Source: CBFDBT01 sp965603115
Lineage (GTDB): Bacteria > Pseudomonadota > Alphaproteobacteria > Sphingomonadales > Kordiimonadaceae
Length of the DNA stretch: 47,392 nt
Assembly: GCA_965603115.1 (NCBI GenBank)
Contig: CBFDBT010000001.1
Location: 1-47,392 of the forward strand
Direction: 5' to 3'
The notes below the pieces were generated by a model, which did not search any database, had not been told where the DNA came from, and saw only the letters and a program-made list of their open reading frames with translations. Of the stretch, positions 33,257 to 41,250 are shown piece by piece. Each line of letters begins with the position of its first letter. The stretch's first letter is position 1. Both the position numbers and the translations under genes were made by a program.

Positions 33257-35686
33257 TTAAAAGTTTCGCGCGATCCGCAATAAACCAACCGTGTCAGAGA
33301 GACCTTTTGAATGACCGGCATTAAAGCGCTGTGCCACATTAGCTTCAACAACCCAGCCAGCGAAGGTTTTTTTATAACCAAGTTCAGCCGCCACTTCACG
33401 CGATGTTGGAGAAAAAGAAACCTCATGGTCAACAGAAACCGGGGCCTTGATCTTGTAATCAAAATAGGCCGTCTGCATCGTCGCATGGGCATTTTCTACC
33501 CGAAGGGGTTGTGAAACTTTAAACCCAAAGGCATCTCCACTGGCAAATATATCTGAGCCAGAGAGTTCCACCGACCAACTACTCGAGATAAAGTCGTTCA
33601 CGCCTGCAAAGAGCGAGGTCTTAGCGGCATTAACATCACTGCGACCAATGTGACCCTGCGCTGCTAGGCTTAGCGACGACGTGAGGTTATATCTCGCAAA
33701 TATATCAGCCTTTAATGTACGCGTGTCACTGGCTAATTTAAGCCCGCCACCTGACCGGCTACCCAGTATGGCATTTTTTTCAACCAGCGCACCAAGGGCA
33801 AACGAAAGCGAGCCTTTGTCAAAGTTTTTACTCAGCCTAGTTTCCATTTCCCAAGCAGGAAGATCATCGTGGTAAAGCGCGAGGGGGTGATTATCATAAC
33901 CCTTAAGCAATCCACTTTTAAATCCAAAAGAAAGATGTAGGTCTTTGTCAATCACCATGTCTGAAGCCACATAATAACTGTTGCTGGTCGATGGACCGAA
34001 AGCCTGATGCCCCGTTAAATAAAATTGTCGCATTGGCCCCTTGCCACTGGTAAAAGATGTCATGACATCGCTCAGTGCGGCGCCACTGCCAACCGCCCAG
34101 CTTCTTTTATCACCGCTGCCACCTCTTAAATGCCAACTTTGCACTTGGTTTTCTACAGTGTCTTGTTGGTCATGCGACAAAGCAAGCTTAACGGTATCAC
34201 TGACTGCACTGCGGCGAGACGTGAATCCCATTTGCAAACCGCGACCAAGCTGCCACATACCTCCATCAGACCTAATGTTCATCTCAAGCCTGTTGCCAAG
34301 GTTTAATCGCGCATCGGCTGCCATCACCTGATGGCTTAGGTCAACATAAAAATCCCTGTTATAACTATCAAGAATCATCACTTCAGAAAGGCCAATTGGG
34401 CTAACATCCCCATAAGCACTGCCGATCGATATCATCGACGAGCCAATTGTGACTGCCGCTGATGTACCACCAATTACCATACTTACCGTACCAAGCGGCT
34501 CGGTTGCGGCATCCAAATTTAACAGACCATGTCCATAAACAGCATCAACGCCGGGTGCGCCCATGTCCGTCGCGCTATTTAAAAGAATAGCACCCACTTC
34601 TCTGGCCGTAAGCTGTGGCCACATACCAAACAATAGCGCTGCCGCCCCTGAAATATGTGGCGCAGCATAACTGGTACCATTTCTACCGCTAACGCCATCA
34701 ACAGCATCAGGGTCACTCACCGCTAAATTTTGACCCGGGGCCAAGAGATAATATTGCGAAGGATCCACAGTATATACGCCGCCGCCATGCTCTGCTGGAC
34801 GAGGTGCGCCTGCACTACCTGCACGATCAGAAAAAACGGCTATTTCGCCGTCAGGATCAATGGCCCCTGCTATAATCATAAAGCCATCAGTACCATACCA
34901 GTTGGCATCCACAGCCGCCTGCAGTGCTTCCATGACTGAGATCATCGGCTCAGGGTCACCCAGAAAATTAGTGTCTTCTGTGCCATTACCCGCAGCGGCG
35001 ACCAACAAGCCGCCAAGTTCTATAAAAACATATGATGGTGCCGTGATATAATGCTCACCCCCGCCGCCGACACCGCCTGGAGGGACATAGATGAAATCTC
35101 CTTCATCATAGCCAATGGACTTGCTTATAACCCGCGCACCATTGTCAAAAAGATAACTATAGGGGTCAGAATAGTAATAGTGCACGCCTTCAGAATCAAA
35201 TTCTTCTACGAAAACGCCCGAGAAAAAATCAACAGCCAAAACCTCGGCATCAAAAGCAACACCCTGCATGCCATAATCATTCTTTTTTGCCCCTGCAATA
35301 CTGGCAGCCTCGTGACCGTGGTTAAAATCAGTCGCTGTTACGCCTAAATAATCCTCATATACTGCCTTATAAAAAGGGTTCACGTCACGGCTCGCAGCAT
35401 GCCAAGCAATCTCAGTGCTGCTAAACAAAAAGTTAAAGTCAACAAAGCCCACTAAGGCACCCTCGCCGGTAAAGCCTTTTGCATAAGCCTCGGACGCATT
35501 GATGGCATCAAGTGTCCAGTCTATTGCATATTCAGCTGTCTCAAACTCACTGGGAAGAACTACAGGAGGCGGAGGGGGTGGAGGAGGAGGGGTTACCGGA
35601 TCAGGCGCAGCAGCACCTCCACCGCAAGACGACAACATAATTGCCAAGGCTAAAGTTGACGTCGACTTAAAGAGCGATGTGTTCAT
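33257..35686 (-). CDS. Subtilisin-like (S8) protease lipoprotein with barrel-like C-terminus
   Basis: This 809-residue protein begins with a lipoprotein signal (lipobox LSSC, Cys21), then a spacer with nine consecutive prolines (residues 33-41). The S8 catalytic domain spans about 55-390: Asp83 in VGFVDFNF, His123 in FNHGHEA, oxyanion Asn234 in AAGNGT, and Ser339 in GTSYAAPHISGAA. The Asp motif lacks the usual D-S/T-G. The C-terminal 400 residues are rich in alternating strand patterns and end in RIARNF, an aromatic-terminated end as in outer-membrane barrels. I infer an autotransporter-like surface protease; lipid anchor plus barrel is unusual. Confidence 0.85.
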   Translation of the reverse strand: MNTSLFKSTSTLALAIMLSSCGGGAAAPDPVTPPPPPPPPPVVLPSEFETAEYAIDWTLDAINASEAYAKGFTGEGALVGFVDFNFLFSSTEIAWHAASRDVNPFYKAVYEDYLGVTATDFNHGHEAASIAGAKKNDYGMQGVAFDAEVLAVDFFSGVFVEEFDSEGVHYYYSDPYSYLFDNGARVISKSIGYDEGDFIYVPPGGVGGGGEHYITAPSYVFIELGGLLVAAAGNGTEDTNFLGDPEPMISVMEALQAAVDANWYGTDGFMIIAGAIDPDGEIAVFSDRAGSAGAPRPAEHGGGVYTVDPSQYYLLAPGQNLAVSDPDAVDGVSGRNGTSYAAPHISGAAALLFGMWPQLTAREVGAILLNSATDMGAPGVDAVYGHGLLNLDAATEPLGTVSMVIGGTSAAVTIGSSMISIGSAYGDVSPIGLSEVMILDSYNRDFYVDLSHQVMAADARLNLGNRLEMNIRSDGGMWQLGRGLQMGFTSRRSAVSDTVKLALSHDQQDTVENQVQSWHLRGGSGDKRSWAVGSGAALSDVMTSFTSGKGPMRQFYLTGHQAFGPSTSNSYYVASDMVIDKDLHLSFGFKSGLLKGYDNHPLALYHDDLPAWEMETRLSKNFDKGSLSFALGALVEKNAILGSRSGGGLKLASDTRTLKADIFARYNLTSSLSLAAQGHIGRSDVNAAKTSLFAGVNDFISSSWSVELSGSDIFASGDAFGFKVSQPLRVENAHATMQTAYFDYKIKAPVSVDHEVSFSPTSREVAAELGYKKTFAGWVVEANVAQRFNAGHSKGLSDTVGLLRIARNF

Positions 35687-35770
35687 ATAGTTTTTCTCCC
35701 AATACTAATAGTAGCATGATATCCATGAACCCCAGATTAAGCGGGACGATTACTCATAGCATAGTACTCT

Positions 35771-37498
35771 CTATGGCTTCATTTCTTCTCGCACATAGAT
35801 TAGCTCACCGTCAACAATAGTTAGGACAGCATGAGCTTTTGGTATTTCTGAAAATTCAACCGTCATAAGGTCAACAGAAAAAGCCGAAAGGTCTGCTTTT
35901 TTTCCAACCGTTATTGTCCCCAAATCATTCTCTTGAAAAGACGCAATCGCGGGCCAAAGTGTAAACATTTTTAACGCCTCACTGCGACTAATCGCTTCTT
36001 CTGAATGCCAGTTTGGTCCTTGAAAACCACTTAAGTCAGCCCGGACAACAGCTGCATAAAACTCAATCAGCGGATCACCACGCTCAACTGGGGCATCAGA
36101 CCCACCTGGCACGATCACTCCACTATCAATAAGCGTTCGCCAGGCATAGGCCCCTATCAAGCGGTTTTCCCCCAAGCGGTCTGGTGCAAAATGCATGTCC
36201 CCAATAGCGTGACTCGGCTGCATGGATGGGATAACTCCCAAGCCGCTAAAACGTGGAATATCTGCTGGGTTAATGATTTGGGCATGCTCAATGCGCCAGC
36301 GCGGCTCTACAGTCTTACGCTCACCCATTGCTACATCTGTAAAAACCTGCTCATACCAATCAAGAACCTGACGATTACCACCGTCACCAATCGCATGCAT
36401 ATTCACTTGAACACCTTGCTTCAGCGCTTTTCGCATCACAGGCAAAACATCGTCAGCTTTAGCTTGAAATAAACCATGAGTACCAGCGTCACTATAGGGC
36501 TCAAGCAACGCAGCGCCGCGAGAGCCAAGTGCGCCATCGCCGTACATTTTAATCGCATTTGTGATGATGCGGCCATTTTTGCTTGTTCGCGGGCCGCTTT
36601 TAAACAGCTTACCTGCATCTTGCATGTCAATTGAATTGTAAACTCTTATGCCAAGTTCACCGTCATCAGATAAGGCTTCCAGTGGGTCAAGTTCATTCCA
36701 ACCGACCGACATACTATGCGTGCCAGACCAGCCATAAGCAGCATATACCTCACCACCAATTTTAAGTGCTGCTTTTTGACTTTCGTCCGTTTGTGCCGGT
36801 ATCAAGGGTGCTATTAAGCCCATAGCGCCATCAATGAGCATACCCGTTGGCTCACCTAATGCATTCTTGAGTATCTCGCCACCAAATGGGGCTTGTGTTT
36901 GGCCGTTAATGCCCACGGCCTTAAGCGCTGCTGTATTGGCAACAAGCGCGTGTCCATCAGCGCGACGCAGCACTACTGGGCGCTCACTTTCAATTTGGTC
37001 TAGGTCCCAGCGCGATGGAAAACGTTTTTCAGGCCAATGGGTTTCAATCCAGCCTCGTCCAAATATCACAGGATCACTGCGGTTTGCTATCCAAGCCTTA
37101 AGCTTGCCCTGTGCCTCTTTAATAGAGCCAACACCTTCAAGGTTTAAAGTCATTTCCCGTTGACCAATCCCCATAAGGTGGGAATGTGCATCAACAAATC
37201 CAGGGAAAAGAGCAGAGCCCGCTAGGTCAATAACGGTCGTTTGTTCGCCCGTAAATGCCGCAACATCAGCTTTGTTGCCAACAAACACAAAGCGGCCTTG
37301 ATGTATCGCTACCGCTTCAGCGCGGGGGCTGTCATCATTACCTGTATAGATGGGACCGCCCCATACCACCATATCAGCAACTATATTTGGCGCTATATTG
37401 TGAGCGCTTGTCTCTTGATTGTCTTGTGAAAAGGCCACACTCGTCAAACTCAGGGCGGCTATAAGGGTGGTAACTAGGCGGGTGACTGATCTTTTCAT
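35771..37498 (-). CDS. Exported amidohydrolase (YtcJ-like)
   Basis: This 575-residue metal-dependent hydrolase has a Sec signal peptide (cleavage likely after VAFS near residue 24). The amidohydrolase-3 pattern is clear: LFPGFVDAHSHLMG (HxH metal site), GRGWIETHWPEKRFPSRWDLD, MHAIGDGGNRQVLDWYE, WRIEHAQI and VPGGSDAPVERGDP with the metal Asp. Substrates of YtcJ-like enzymes are mostly unknown. It is a single gene, leftward, upstream of the S8 protease gene with an 84-bp gap. Confidence 0.9.
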   Translation of the reverse strand: MKRSVTRLVTTLIAALSLTSVAFSQDNQETSAHNIAPNIVADMVVWGGPIYTGNDDSPRAEAVAIHQGRFVFVGNKADVAAFTGEQTTVIDLAGSALFPGFVDAHSHLMGIGQREMTLNLEGVGSIKEAQGKLKAWIANRSDPVIFGRGWIETHWPEKRFPSRWDLDQIESERPVVLRRADGHALVANTAALKAVGINGQTQAPFGGEILKNALGEPTGMLIDGAMGLIAPLIPAQTDESQKAALKIGGEVYAAYGWSGTHSMSVGWNELDPLEALSDDGELGIRVYNSIDMQDAGKLFKSGPRTSKNGRIITNAIKMYGDGALGSRGAALLEPYSDAGTHGLFQAKADDVLPVMRKALKQGVQVNMHAIGDGGNRQVLDWYEQVFTDVAMGERKTVEPRWRIEHAQIINPADIPRFSGLGVIPSMQPSHAIGDMHFAPDRLGENRLIGAYAWRTLIDSGVIVPGGSDAPVERGDPLIEFYAAVVRADLSGFQGPNWHSEEAISRSEALKMFTLWPAIASFQENDLGTITVGKKADLSAFSVDLMTVEFSEIPKAHAVLTIVDGELIYVREEMKP

Positions 37499-37573
37499 GC
37501 TCTTCCTTACAGGGTTATAAAACTCTCATTTTTTGCTATGCTAAAGACCAAAGGCGCGCTGTCAAGACTTGCC

Positions 37574-37921
37574 TTAACCATCGTCTGTTTTATCCTCGGA
37601 AATATCATGATCAAGAAAACTACTCTTAGATTTTGTGCGGCTCTTTCGAAAGACCATTAACCCTATTGCACCCAACAGTGACAAAGCGATCACACCGGCA
37701 AACATCAAAAAAAAGCCGAGGGTCGCGATAAAAATATCTTCCCCCTCAAAGCCTGTACGCTCAGCCCAAACAACAAAAGCTCCACACATTAAAAGCGACA
37801 TAAATATCAGACGGTAAGTGTTCTTGCGGGTGAAAAAGGTCTTTTCACGTTCACGGCGCTTTTTAGCCAAATATTCATTTTCATGAGGACGATAGTCGGT
37901 TTTATTATCTGTATTTTTCAT
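37574..37921 (-). CDS. Two-helix membrane protein, unknown
   Basis: This 115-residue protein has a basic, charged N-terminus, two membrane helices (about 37-54 and 66-90) and a charged, serine-rich C-terminal tail. I do not recognise a family. It stands alone between the amidohydrolase and pspF genes, all on the same strand, so it may read from its own promoter; a link to the psp locus is only positional. Confidence 0.6.
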   Translation of the reverse strand: MKNTDNKTDYRPHENEYLAKKRREREKTFFTRKNTYRLIFMSLLMCGAFVVWAERTGFEGEDIFIATLGFFLMFAGVIALSLLGAIGLMVFRKSRTKSKSSFLDHDISEDKTDDG

Positions 37922-37990
37922 AAGACTAAGTATGACCTATAGTGGTGCTAAAATGCAATGGGGATCCTTAAATAGAGAATATTTTATTGT

Positions 37991-39031
37991 TCACAACAAA
38001 CCATGTTTTTTGAGTGCGTGCCTTAGTTGGTCATAACTCAGATCAACATATTTTGCAGTCGCCCGTTGGTTATGACGATTTCGCTCTAAAGCGTCCAAAA
38101 GCAGCTTTTTTTCGATATTTGCTACCATTTCTTTGAAATTATACGGCTTTTCAGCATTTTGAAGCAGTGCTTCATCTTTGTTTTTTGAGCCTTTTTCAGC
38201 GGCCTCCTCCTCACGCGCCTGTCCTAAAGCGGCTTTTCCTTTGGGTCTCCACGGACTATCAAAGGGATCAAAGCTAATGATGTCGAGCGGTTCTTCACCG
38301 TCCCAGGCGCGGGCGATGGTACGCTCGATAATATTTCTCAACTCTCTGATGTTACCTGGCCAATCATAGGCCTCTAAGGACGCCATGGCATCTTTGGTAA
38401 AGCCTGCAAAAAATGGCCATTCGAGCTCACGCGCCATGTTAACGCCAAAATGCATTACTAAATCTTCAACATCGCCTGCACGCTCACGCAGAGGCGGCAC
38501 ATTCACCACATCAAAAGCCAGACGGTCCAAGAGATCATGGCGAAATTTGCCAGCATTCGCTGCGGCGGGCAAATCTATATTAGTTGCACCTACCACGCGC
38601 ACATCAACCTTAAGGGTTTCATTGCCCCCCACGCGTTCAAATTCCCCATATTCAATAACCCGCAAAAGCTTTTCTTGTGCCGCCAAGCTCATGTTACCAA
38701 TTTCATCCAAAAACAAAGTCCCAGTATCTGCCTCCTCAAATCGCCCAACGCGACGCTTGGTTGCCCCGGTAAAGGCCCCCGGCTCATATCCAAACAATTC
38801 CGATTCAAGCAATGTCTCAGGCAGAGCTGCACAATTTAATTTTTGATAAGGCTTGTTCCAGCGCTCTGAAAGATAATGAAGGCGTGCAGCTATAAGCTCC
38901 TTACCCGAACCCCGTTCGCCAATGACCAATATAGGGCGATTGAGCGGCGCAACACGGCTGACAGTGTCCATCAAGTCCAAAAACACCGGACTACTGCCAA
39001 TTATTTGCATGGGGTCAAACTGAGTACTCAT
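37991..39031 (-). CDS. pspF: Phage-shock sigma-54 activator PspF
   Basis: This 346-residue activator drives sigma-54 transcription of the psp genes. It lacks a receiver domain, as PspF does. The AAA+ domain has Walker A GERGSGKE (residues 38-45), the sigma-54 contact loop GAFTGA (85-90) and Walker B GTLFLDEIGNM. A linker rich in charged residues leads to a Fis-type HTH (NQRATAKYVDLSYDQLRHALKKHG). PspA binding normally restrains it. It diverges from the psp operon, and a palindrome resembling a PspF site lies just upstream of its start. Confidence 0.94.
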   Translation of the reverse strand: MSTQFDPMQIIGSSPVFLDLMDTVSRVAPLNRPILVIGERGSGKELIAARLHYLSERWNKPYQKLNCAALPETLLESELFGYEPGAFTGATKRRVGRFEEADTGTLFLDEIGNMSLAAQEKLLRVIEYGEFERVGGNETLKVDVRVVGATNIDLPAAANAGKFRHDLLDRLAFDVVNVPPLRERAGDVEDLVMHFGVNMARELEWPFFAGFTKDAMASLEAYDWPGNIRELRNIIERTIARAWDGEEPLDIISFDPFDSPWRPKGKAALGQAREEEAAEKGSKNKDEALLQNAEKPYNFKEMVANIEKKLLLDALERNRHNQRATAKYVDLSYDQLRHALKKHGLL

Positions 39032-39046
39032 TATACATCCTAAAAG

Positions 39047-39063
39047 TTAGTAATTATTACTAA
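39047..39063. promoter_or_regulatory. Candidate PspF upstream activator site (17-bp palindrome)
   Basis: TTAGTAATTATTACTAA is a perfect palindrome around one central base. It sits 16 bp upstream of the pspF start and about 93 bp before the sigma-54 promoter, where a PspF site belongs. It also overlaps the probable pspF promoter, which would allow autorepression as in E. coli. Confidence 0.55.
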
Positions 39064-39127
39064 TATATAGGGTATTATACGTATACAATCAAGGCTGAAT
39101 CTTGCCGATTTTAAAATAAACCATATA

Positions 39128-39140
39128 AATCAACATGTTA
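39128..39140 (+). promoter_or_regulatory. IHF binding site in the psp control region
   Basis: AATCAACATGTTA fits the IHF consensus WATCAANNNNTTR at every fixed position. It lies between the candidate PspF site and the sigma-54 promoter, where DNA bending is expected. Confidence 0.6.
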
Positions 39141-39156
39141 GTATGTTTGCAAAAAC

Positions 39157-39172
39157 TGGCACGCGGGGTGCA
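39157..39172 (+). promoter_or_regulatory. Sigma-54 promoter of the psp operon
   Basis: TGGCACG (39157-39163) and GTGCA (39168-39172) with a four-base spacer form a -24/-12 element, with one mismatch from TGGCACG-N4-TTGCA. Transcription should begin near 39182 and run into the small ORF and pspA. Confidence 0.85.
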
Positions 39173-39182
39173 ATAGAAAGTC

Positions 39183-39290
39183 CGTGGATGAGGAACCACG
39201 CGTATAAAAATAAAGAGGGTCCCAATAACAATAATAATAGGGACCCAATAACAACAAAATATAACAAGAAGGCCATAAGGCCACAAAAAG
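39183..39290 (+). promoter_or_regulatory. Structured 5' leader of the psp mRNA
   Basis: The leader has three hairpins: CGTGG/CCACG (39183-39200), GGGTCCC (39217-39223) with GGGACCC (39240-39246) around a 16-base AU-rich loop, and GGCC-ATAA-GGCC (39271-39282). Both arms of the second hairpin are followed by the direct repeat CCCAATAACAA. No known riboswitch is recognised. Confidence 0.5.
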
Positions 39291-39300
39291 GAACACGACA

Positions 39301-39483
39301 ATGACCAACTTAGACCAACATAGCGCACTATATGGCACCAGTTTCGGTATTATAGGCTCTCTTGAAGGTTTGTTAAAACACTCACCGACATCAACAAGCG
39401 GTGTTTTAATAACAGACTGCTCAAAAAGCAGCATGACAGCCCGTCGTATACGTCGCCGCAACAGACAGCTTCGTATGCAATAA
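39301..39483 (+). CDS. Uncharacterised small protein, first gene of the psp operon
   Basis: This 60-residue ORF lies between the sigma-54 promoter and pspA. The ATG at 39301 has AAGGA with an eight-base gap, so it has better translation signals than most chance ORFs. The protein has a mildly hydrophobic middle (YGTSFGIIGSLEGLL) with a Cys at about 40, and a very basic C-terminus (ARRIRRRNRQLRMQ). I recognise no family. It might be a small Psp component binding membrane, nucleic acid or PspA, or a leader peptide. The pattern could still be chance. Confidence 0.55.
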   Translation: MTNLDQHSALYGTSFGIIGSLEGLLKHSPTSTSGVLITDCSKSSMTARRIRRRNRQLRMQ

Positions 39484-39546
39484 AAAGAGGCCGTAACCGT
39501 CAAAGCATTAAAGCAAAGAGCGGGGCCGAGGCACAAAGCGAGGAAA

Positions 39547-39570
39547 GGGGTCTGATGACAGCCAGACCCC
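39547..39570 (+). terminator. Intercistronic hairpin before pspA
   Basis: GGGGTCTG (39547-39554) pairs with CAGACCCC (39563-39570). There is no T tract (AAATAAC follows), so it is more likely an RNA processing or stability element between the small ORF and pspA, 25 bases before the pspA start. Confidence 0.5.
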
Positions 39571-39595
39571 AAATAACTTAAAAAAGGATAGACCC

Positions 39596-40297
39596 ATGGG
39601 TATTTTTACAAGACTAACCGATATTGTTAACTCAAACATCAACGCCATTCTCGATAAAGCAGAAGATCCAGAAAAGATCATCCGCATGATCATTCAAGAA
39701 ATGGAAGATACACTCGTAGAGGTGCGCTCAGGTGCTGCTCGTGCTATTGCCGATCAAAAAGATATCACTCGCAAACTTAAGCGCATTGAAGAGGCACAAG
39801 CAGAGTGGGCGCGTAAAGCTGAACTCGCCATTAGCAAAGGTCGCGACGACCTGGCAAAGGGCGCACTTATAGAGCGCAACAATCTTGAAGAGACTAAAGA
39901 GCATTATCAAGCCGAGTTTGCTCACATAACCGAAGCTCTTGGTCGTGGTGAAGAAGATATCTTCAAGCTCGACAGCAAATTGCGTGAAGCCCGCGCTAAA
40001 AAAGCAACCATCACTGCGCGCACAAAAAGTGCCGTCAACCAAGTTCGTGTTAAACGCAATATCCATGACAATCGCATCAATGATGCCTTTGACCGCTTTG
40101 ATAAAGTAGAACAGCGCCTAGATCGCCTGGAAGGTGAAGCGGAATCACTGGAGCTTGGTCGCACCGAGGATTTGAACGAAGCCTTTAAAAATATCGAAGG
40201 CAACGAGGCACTCGACAAAGAGCTTGCAGCCCTAAAGGCCAAAGTCAAAGGTCCTGCTGCCCCAAAAGCTGCGCCAAAAAAAGTCGCAAAAAAATAA
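39596..40297 (+). CDS. pspA: Phage shock protein A
   Basis: This 233-residue coiled-coil protein both restrains PspF and binds stressed inner membrane (ESCRT-III/Vipp1 superfamily). It begins MGIFTRLTDIVNSNINAILDKAEDPEKIIRMIIQEMEDTL, the classic PspA start with the amphipathic helix. The rest is long coiled coil, ending in an Ala/Lys-rich tail (PKAAPKKVAKK). The ATG follows an AAAAAGGATAG site. pspB starts 42 bp after the stop. Confidence 0.97.
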   Translation: MGIFTRLTDIVNSNINAILDKAEDPEKIIRMIIQEMEDTLVEVRSGAARAIADQKDITRKLKRIEEAQAEWARKAELAISKGRDDLAKGALIERNNLEETKEHYQAEFAHITEALGRGEEDIFKLDSKLREARAKKATITARTKSAVNQVRVKRNIHDNRINDAFDRFDKVEQRLDRLEGEAESLELGRTEDLNEAFKNIEGNEALDKELAALKAKVKGPAAPKAAPKKVAKK

Positions 40298-40339
40298 CAA
40301 GAGCCTAATAGATAACAAAAAGGCCAATGGAGACAGATA

Positions 40340-40567
40340 ATGGATGGAATAATAATTGCACTGGTAGCGGTCTTAATAGCGCCCTTTGCTATTCTGATGC
40401 ACTATATCACCAAATGGAAAGAGATGAATAGTTTCACACCGGAAGACGAAGCCAGTATCGGTGATATGCGAAGCGTGGCTGACCGACTGGAAAACCGTGT
40501 CCGTACCTTAGAGCGTATTCTTGATGATGAAGTTCCAAACTGGAGGAGTCGTAGCGTTGACTTATAA
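40340..40567 (+). CDS. pspB: Phage shock protein B
   Basis: This 75-residue inner-membrane protein helps PspC sense envelope stress. It has an N-terminal helix (about 4-24), then KWKEMNSFTPEDEASIGDMRSVADRLENRVRTLERILDDE, the PspB-type coiled coil. Its 3' end overlaps the TTG start of pspC by 11 bases, so the pair is translationally coupled. Confidence 0.93.
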   Translation: MDGIIIALVAVLIAPFAILMHYITKWKEMNSFTPEDEASIGDMRSVADRLENRVRTLERILDDEVPNWRSRSVDL

Positions 40568-40943
40568 TAGCCGAACCAGACTATATAAAATACCATCCGA
40601 AGGACGCTGTATGGGTGTGTGCGCCGGTGTTGCAGACTATTTTGACATGAAGCCAAAATTTGTGCGCATCATGTTTATCATAGCCATGCTCTTTACCGGT
40701 CTATGGCCGCTACTCTTTGTTTATTTTGTATTAGGCTTTGCGCTTGATGCCAAACCGGGCGACCTCTATTCGGACGAAGAAGAAGAACGGTTTTGGAAGC
40801 AAACCCGCAAATCCCCTGACTATACAGCCGCTGAAATGCGTCAGAGGTTTCGGGATATGGAGCATAGGACGGCCGAAATGGAAGCCTATATGACCAGCAA
40901 GCGCTTTAAGCTTGAGCGCGAACTGAAAGGTTTAGAAGATTAA
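40557..40943 (+). CDS. pspC: Phage shock protein C
   Basis: This protein of about 128 residues has the PspC domain: LYKIPSEGRCMGVCAGVADYFDMKPKFVRIMFIIAMLFTG, then a second helix and a hydrophilic coiled C-terminal tail (about 75-128). I choose a TTG start at 40557, because GGAGGAG (40542-40548) is eight bases upstream, inside the end of pspB, and PspC proteins start just before the RLYKIP motif. The ATG at 40521 has no comparable site. It transduces stress to PspA with PspB. Confidence 0.93.
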   Translation: MTYNSRTRLYKIPSEGRCMGVCAGVADYFDMKPKFVRIMFIIAMLFTGLWPLLFVYFVLGFALDAKPGDLYSDEEEERFWKQTRKSPDYTAAEMRQRFRDMEHRTAEMEAYMTSKRFKLERELKGLED

Positions 40944-40956
40944 AGTCTTTATTATG

Positions 40957-41079
40957 GGTCCTCGGCCTTGCCTTGAAGTTTCACTTCTTCGGATTGGAGA
41001 TAGATCTTCCAGAATCAAGTATCCGATCCAGCTTGCTGGTGAGGCAAGGGCAAAGCCCGCCCGCAGCGAAGCGAGGACC
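40957..41079. repeat. Intergenic repeat, copy C, with terminal inverted repeats
   Basis: This is the best-formed copy of the dispersed element, 123 bp long. GGTCCTCG at the left end is the inverse of CGAGGACC at the right. An internal pair GCCTTGCCT and AGGCAAGG extends the hairpin. The 29-bp core at 41020-41048 reads TATCCGATCCAGCTTGCTGG then TGAGGCAAG. It carries no ORF and lies between pspC and sufE. Confidence 0.7.
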
Positions 41080-41094
41080 ATAAATTATAAAAAC

Positions 41095-41173
41095 TTCCTC
41101 TGATCCCCCAACTTTCCAGAGGAATTAACGACGGTACCACTCCATAGTTTTTGGCAGGTATCGTCGCTTTTTT
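41095..41173 (+). ncRNA. Two-hairpin terminator region, possible small RNA
   Basis: Hairpin 1 is TTCCTCTG (41095-41102) with CAGAGGAA (41117-41124) and a C-rich loop ATCCCCCAACTTTC. Hairpin 2 is CGACGGTACC (41129-41138) with GGTATCGTCG (41157-41166), one G-T pair, followed by C and T6. The second is a strong terminator, presumably for psp transcripts; together with hairpin 1 it could be a 3'-derived or independent small RNA. Evidence for an independent promoter is lacking. Confidence 0.4.
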
Positions 41174-41250
41174 ATGGTTTTCTTCATTTTCCCTTTTCAA
41201 ACCTCGCCCTAACCACTAGATAGTTCTTTAACAGATTGTTAGGAACGCAC

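Noticed and set aside
35499..35690. Glycine-rich ORF with nine consecutive Gly codons
   Set aside because: It is the mirror of the nine-proline stretch of the S8 protease and has no other support.
39217..39260. Direct repeats CCCAATAACAA in the psp leader as a CRISPR-like array
   Set aside because: Only two short copies and no spacers; they belong to a hairpin flank.
41015..41200. A 61-codon minus ORF between pspC and sufE
   Set aside because: It covers repeat copy C and the terminator hairpins and has no family match or ribosome site.
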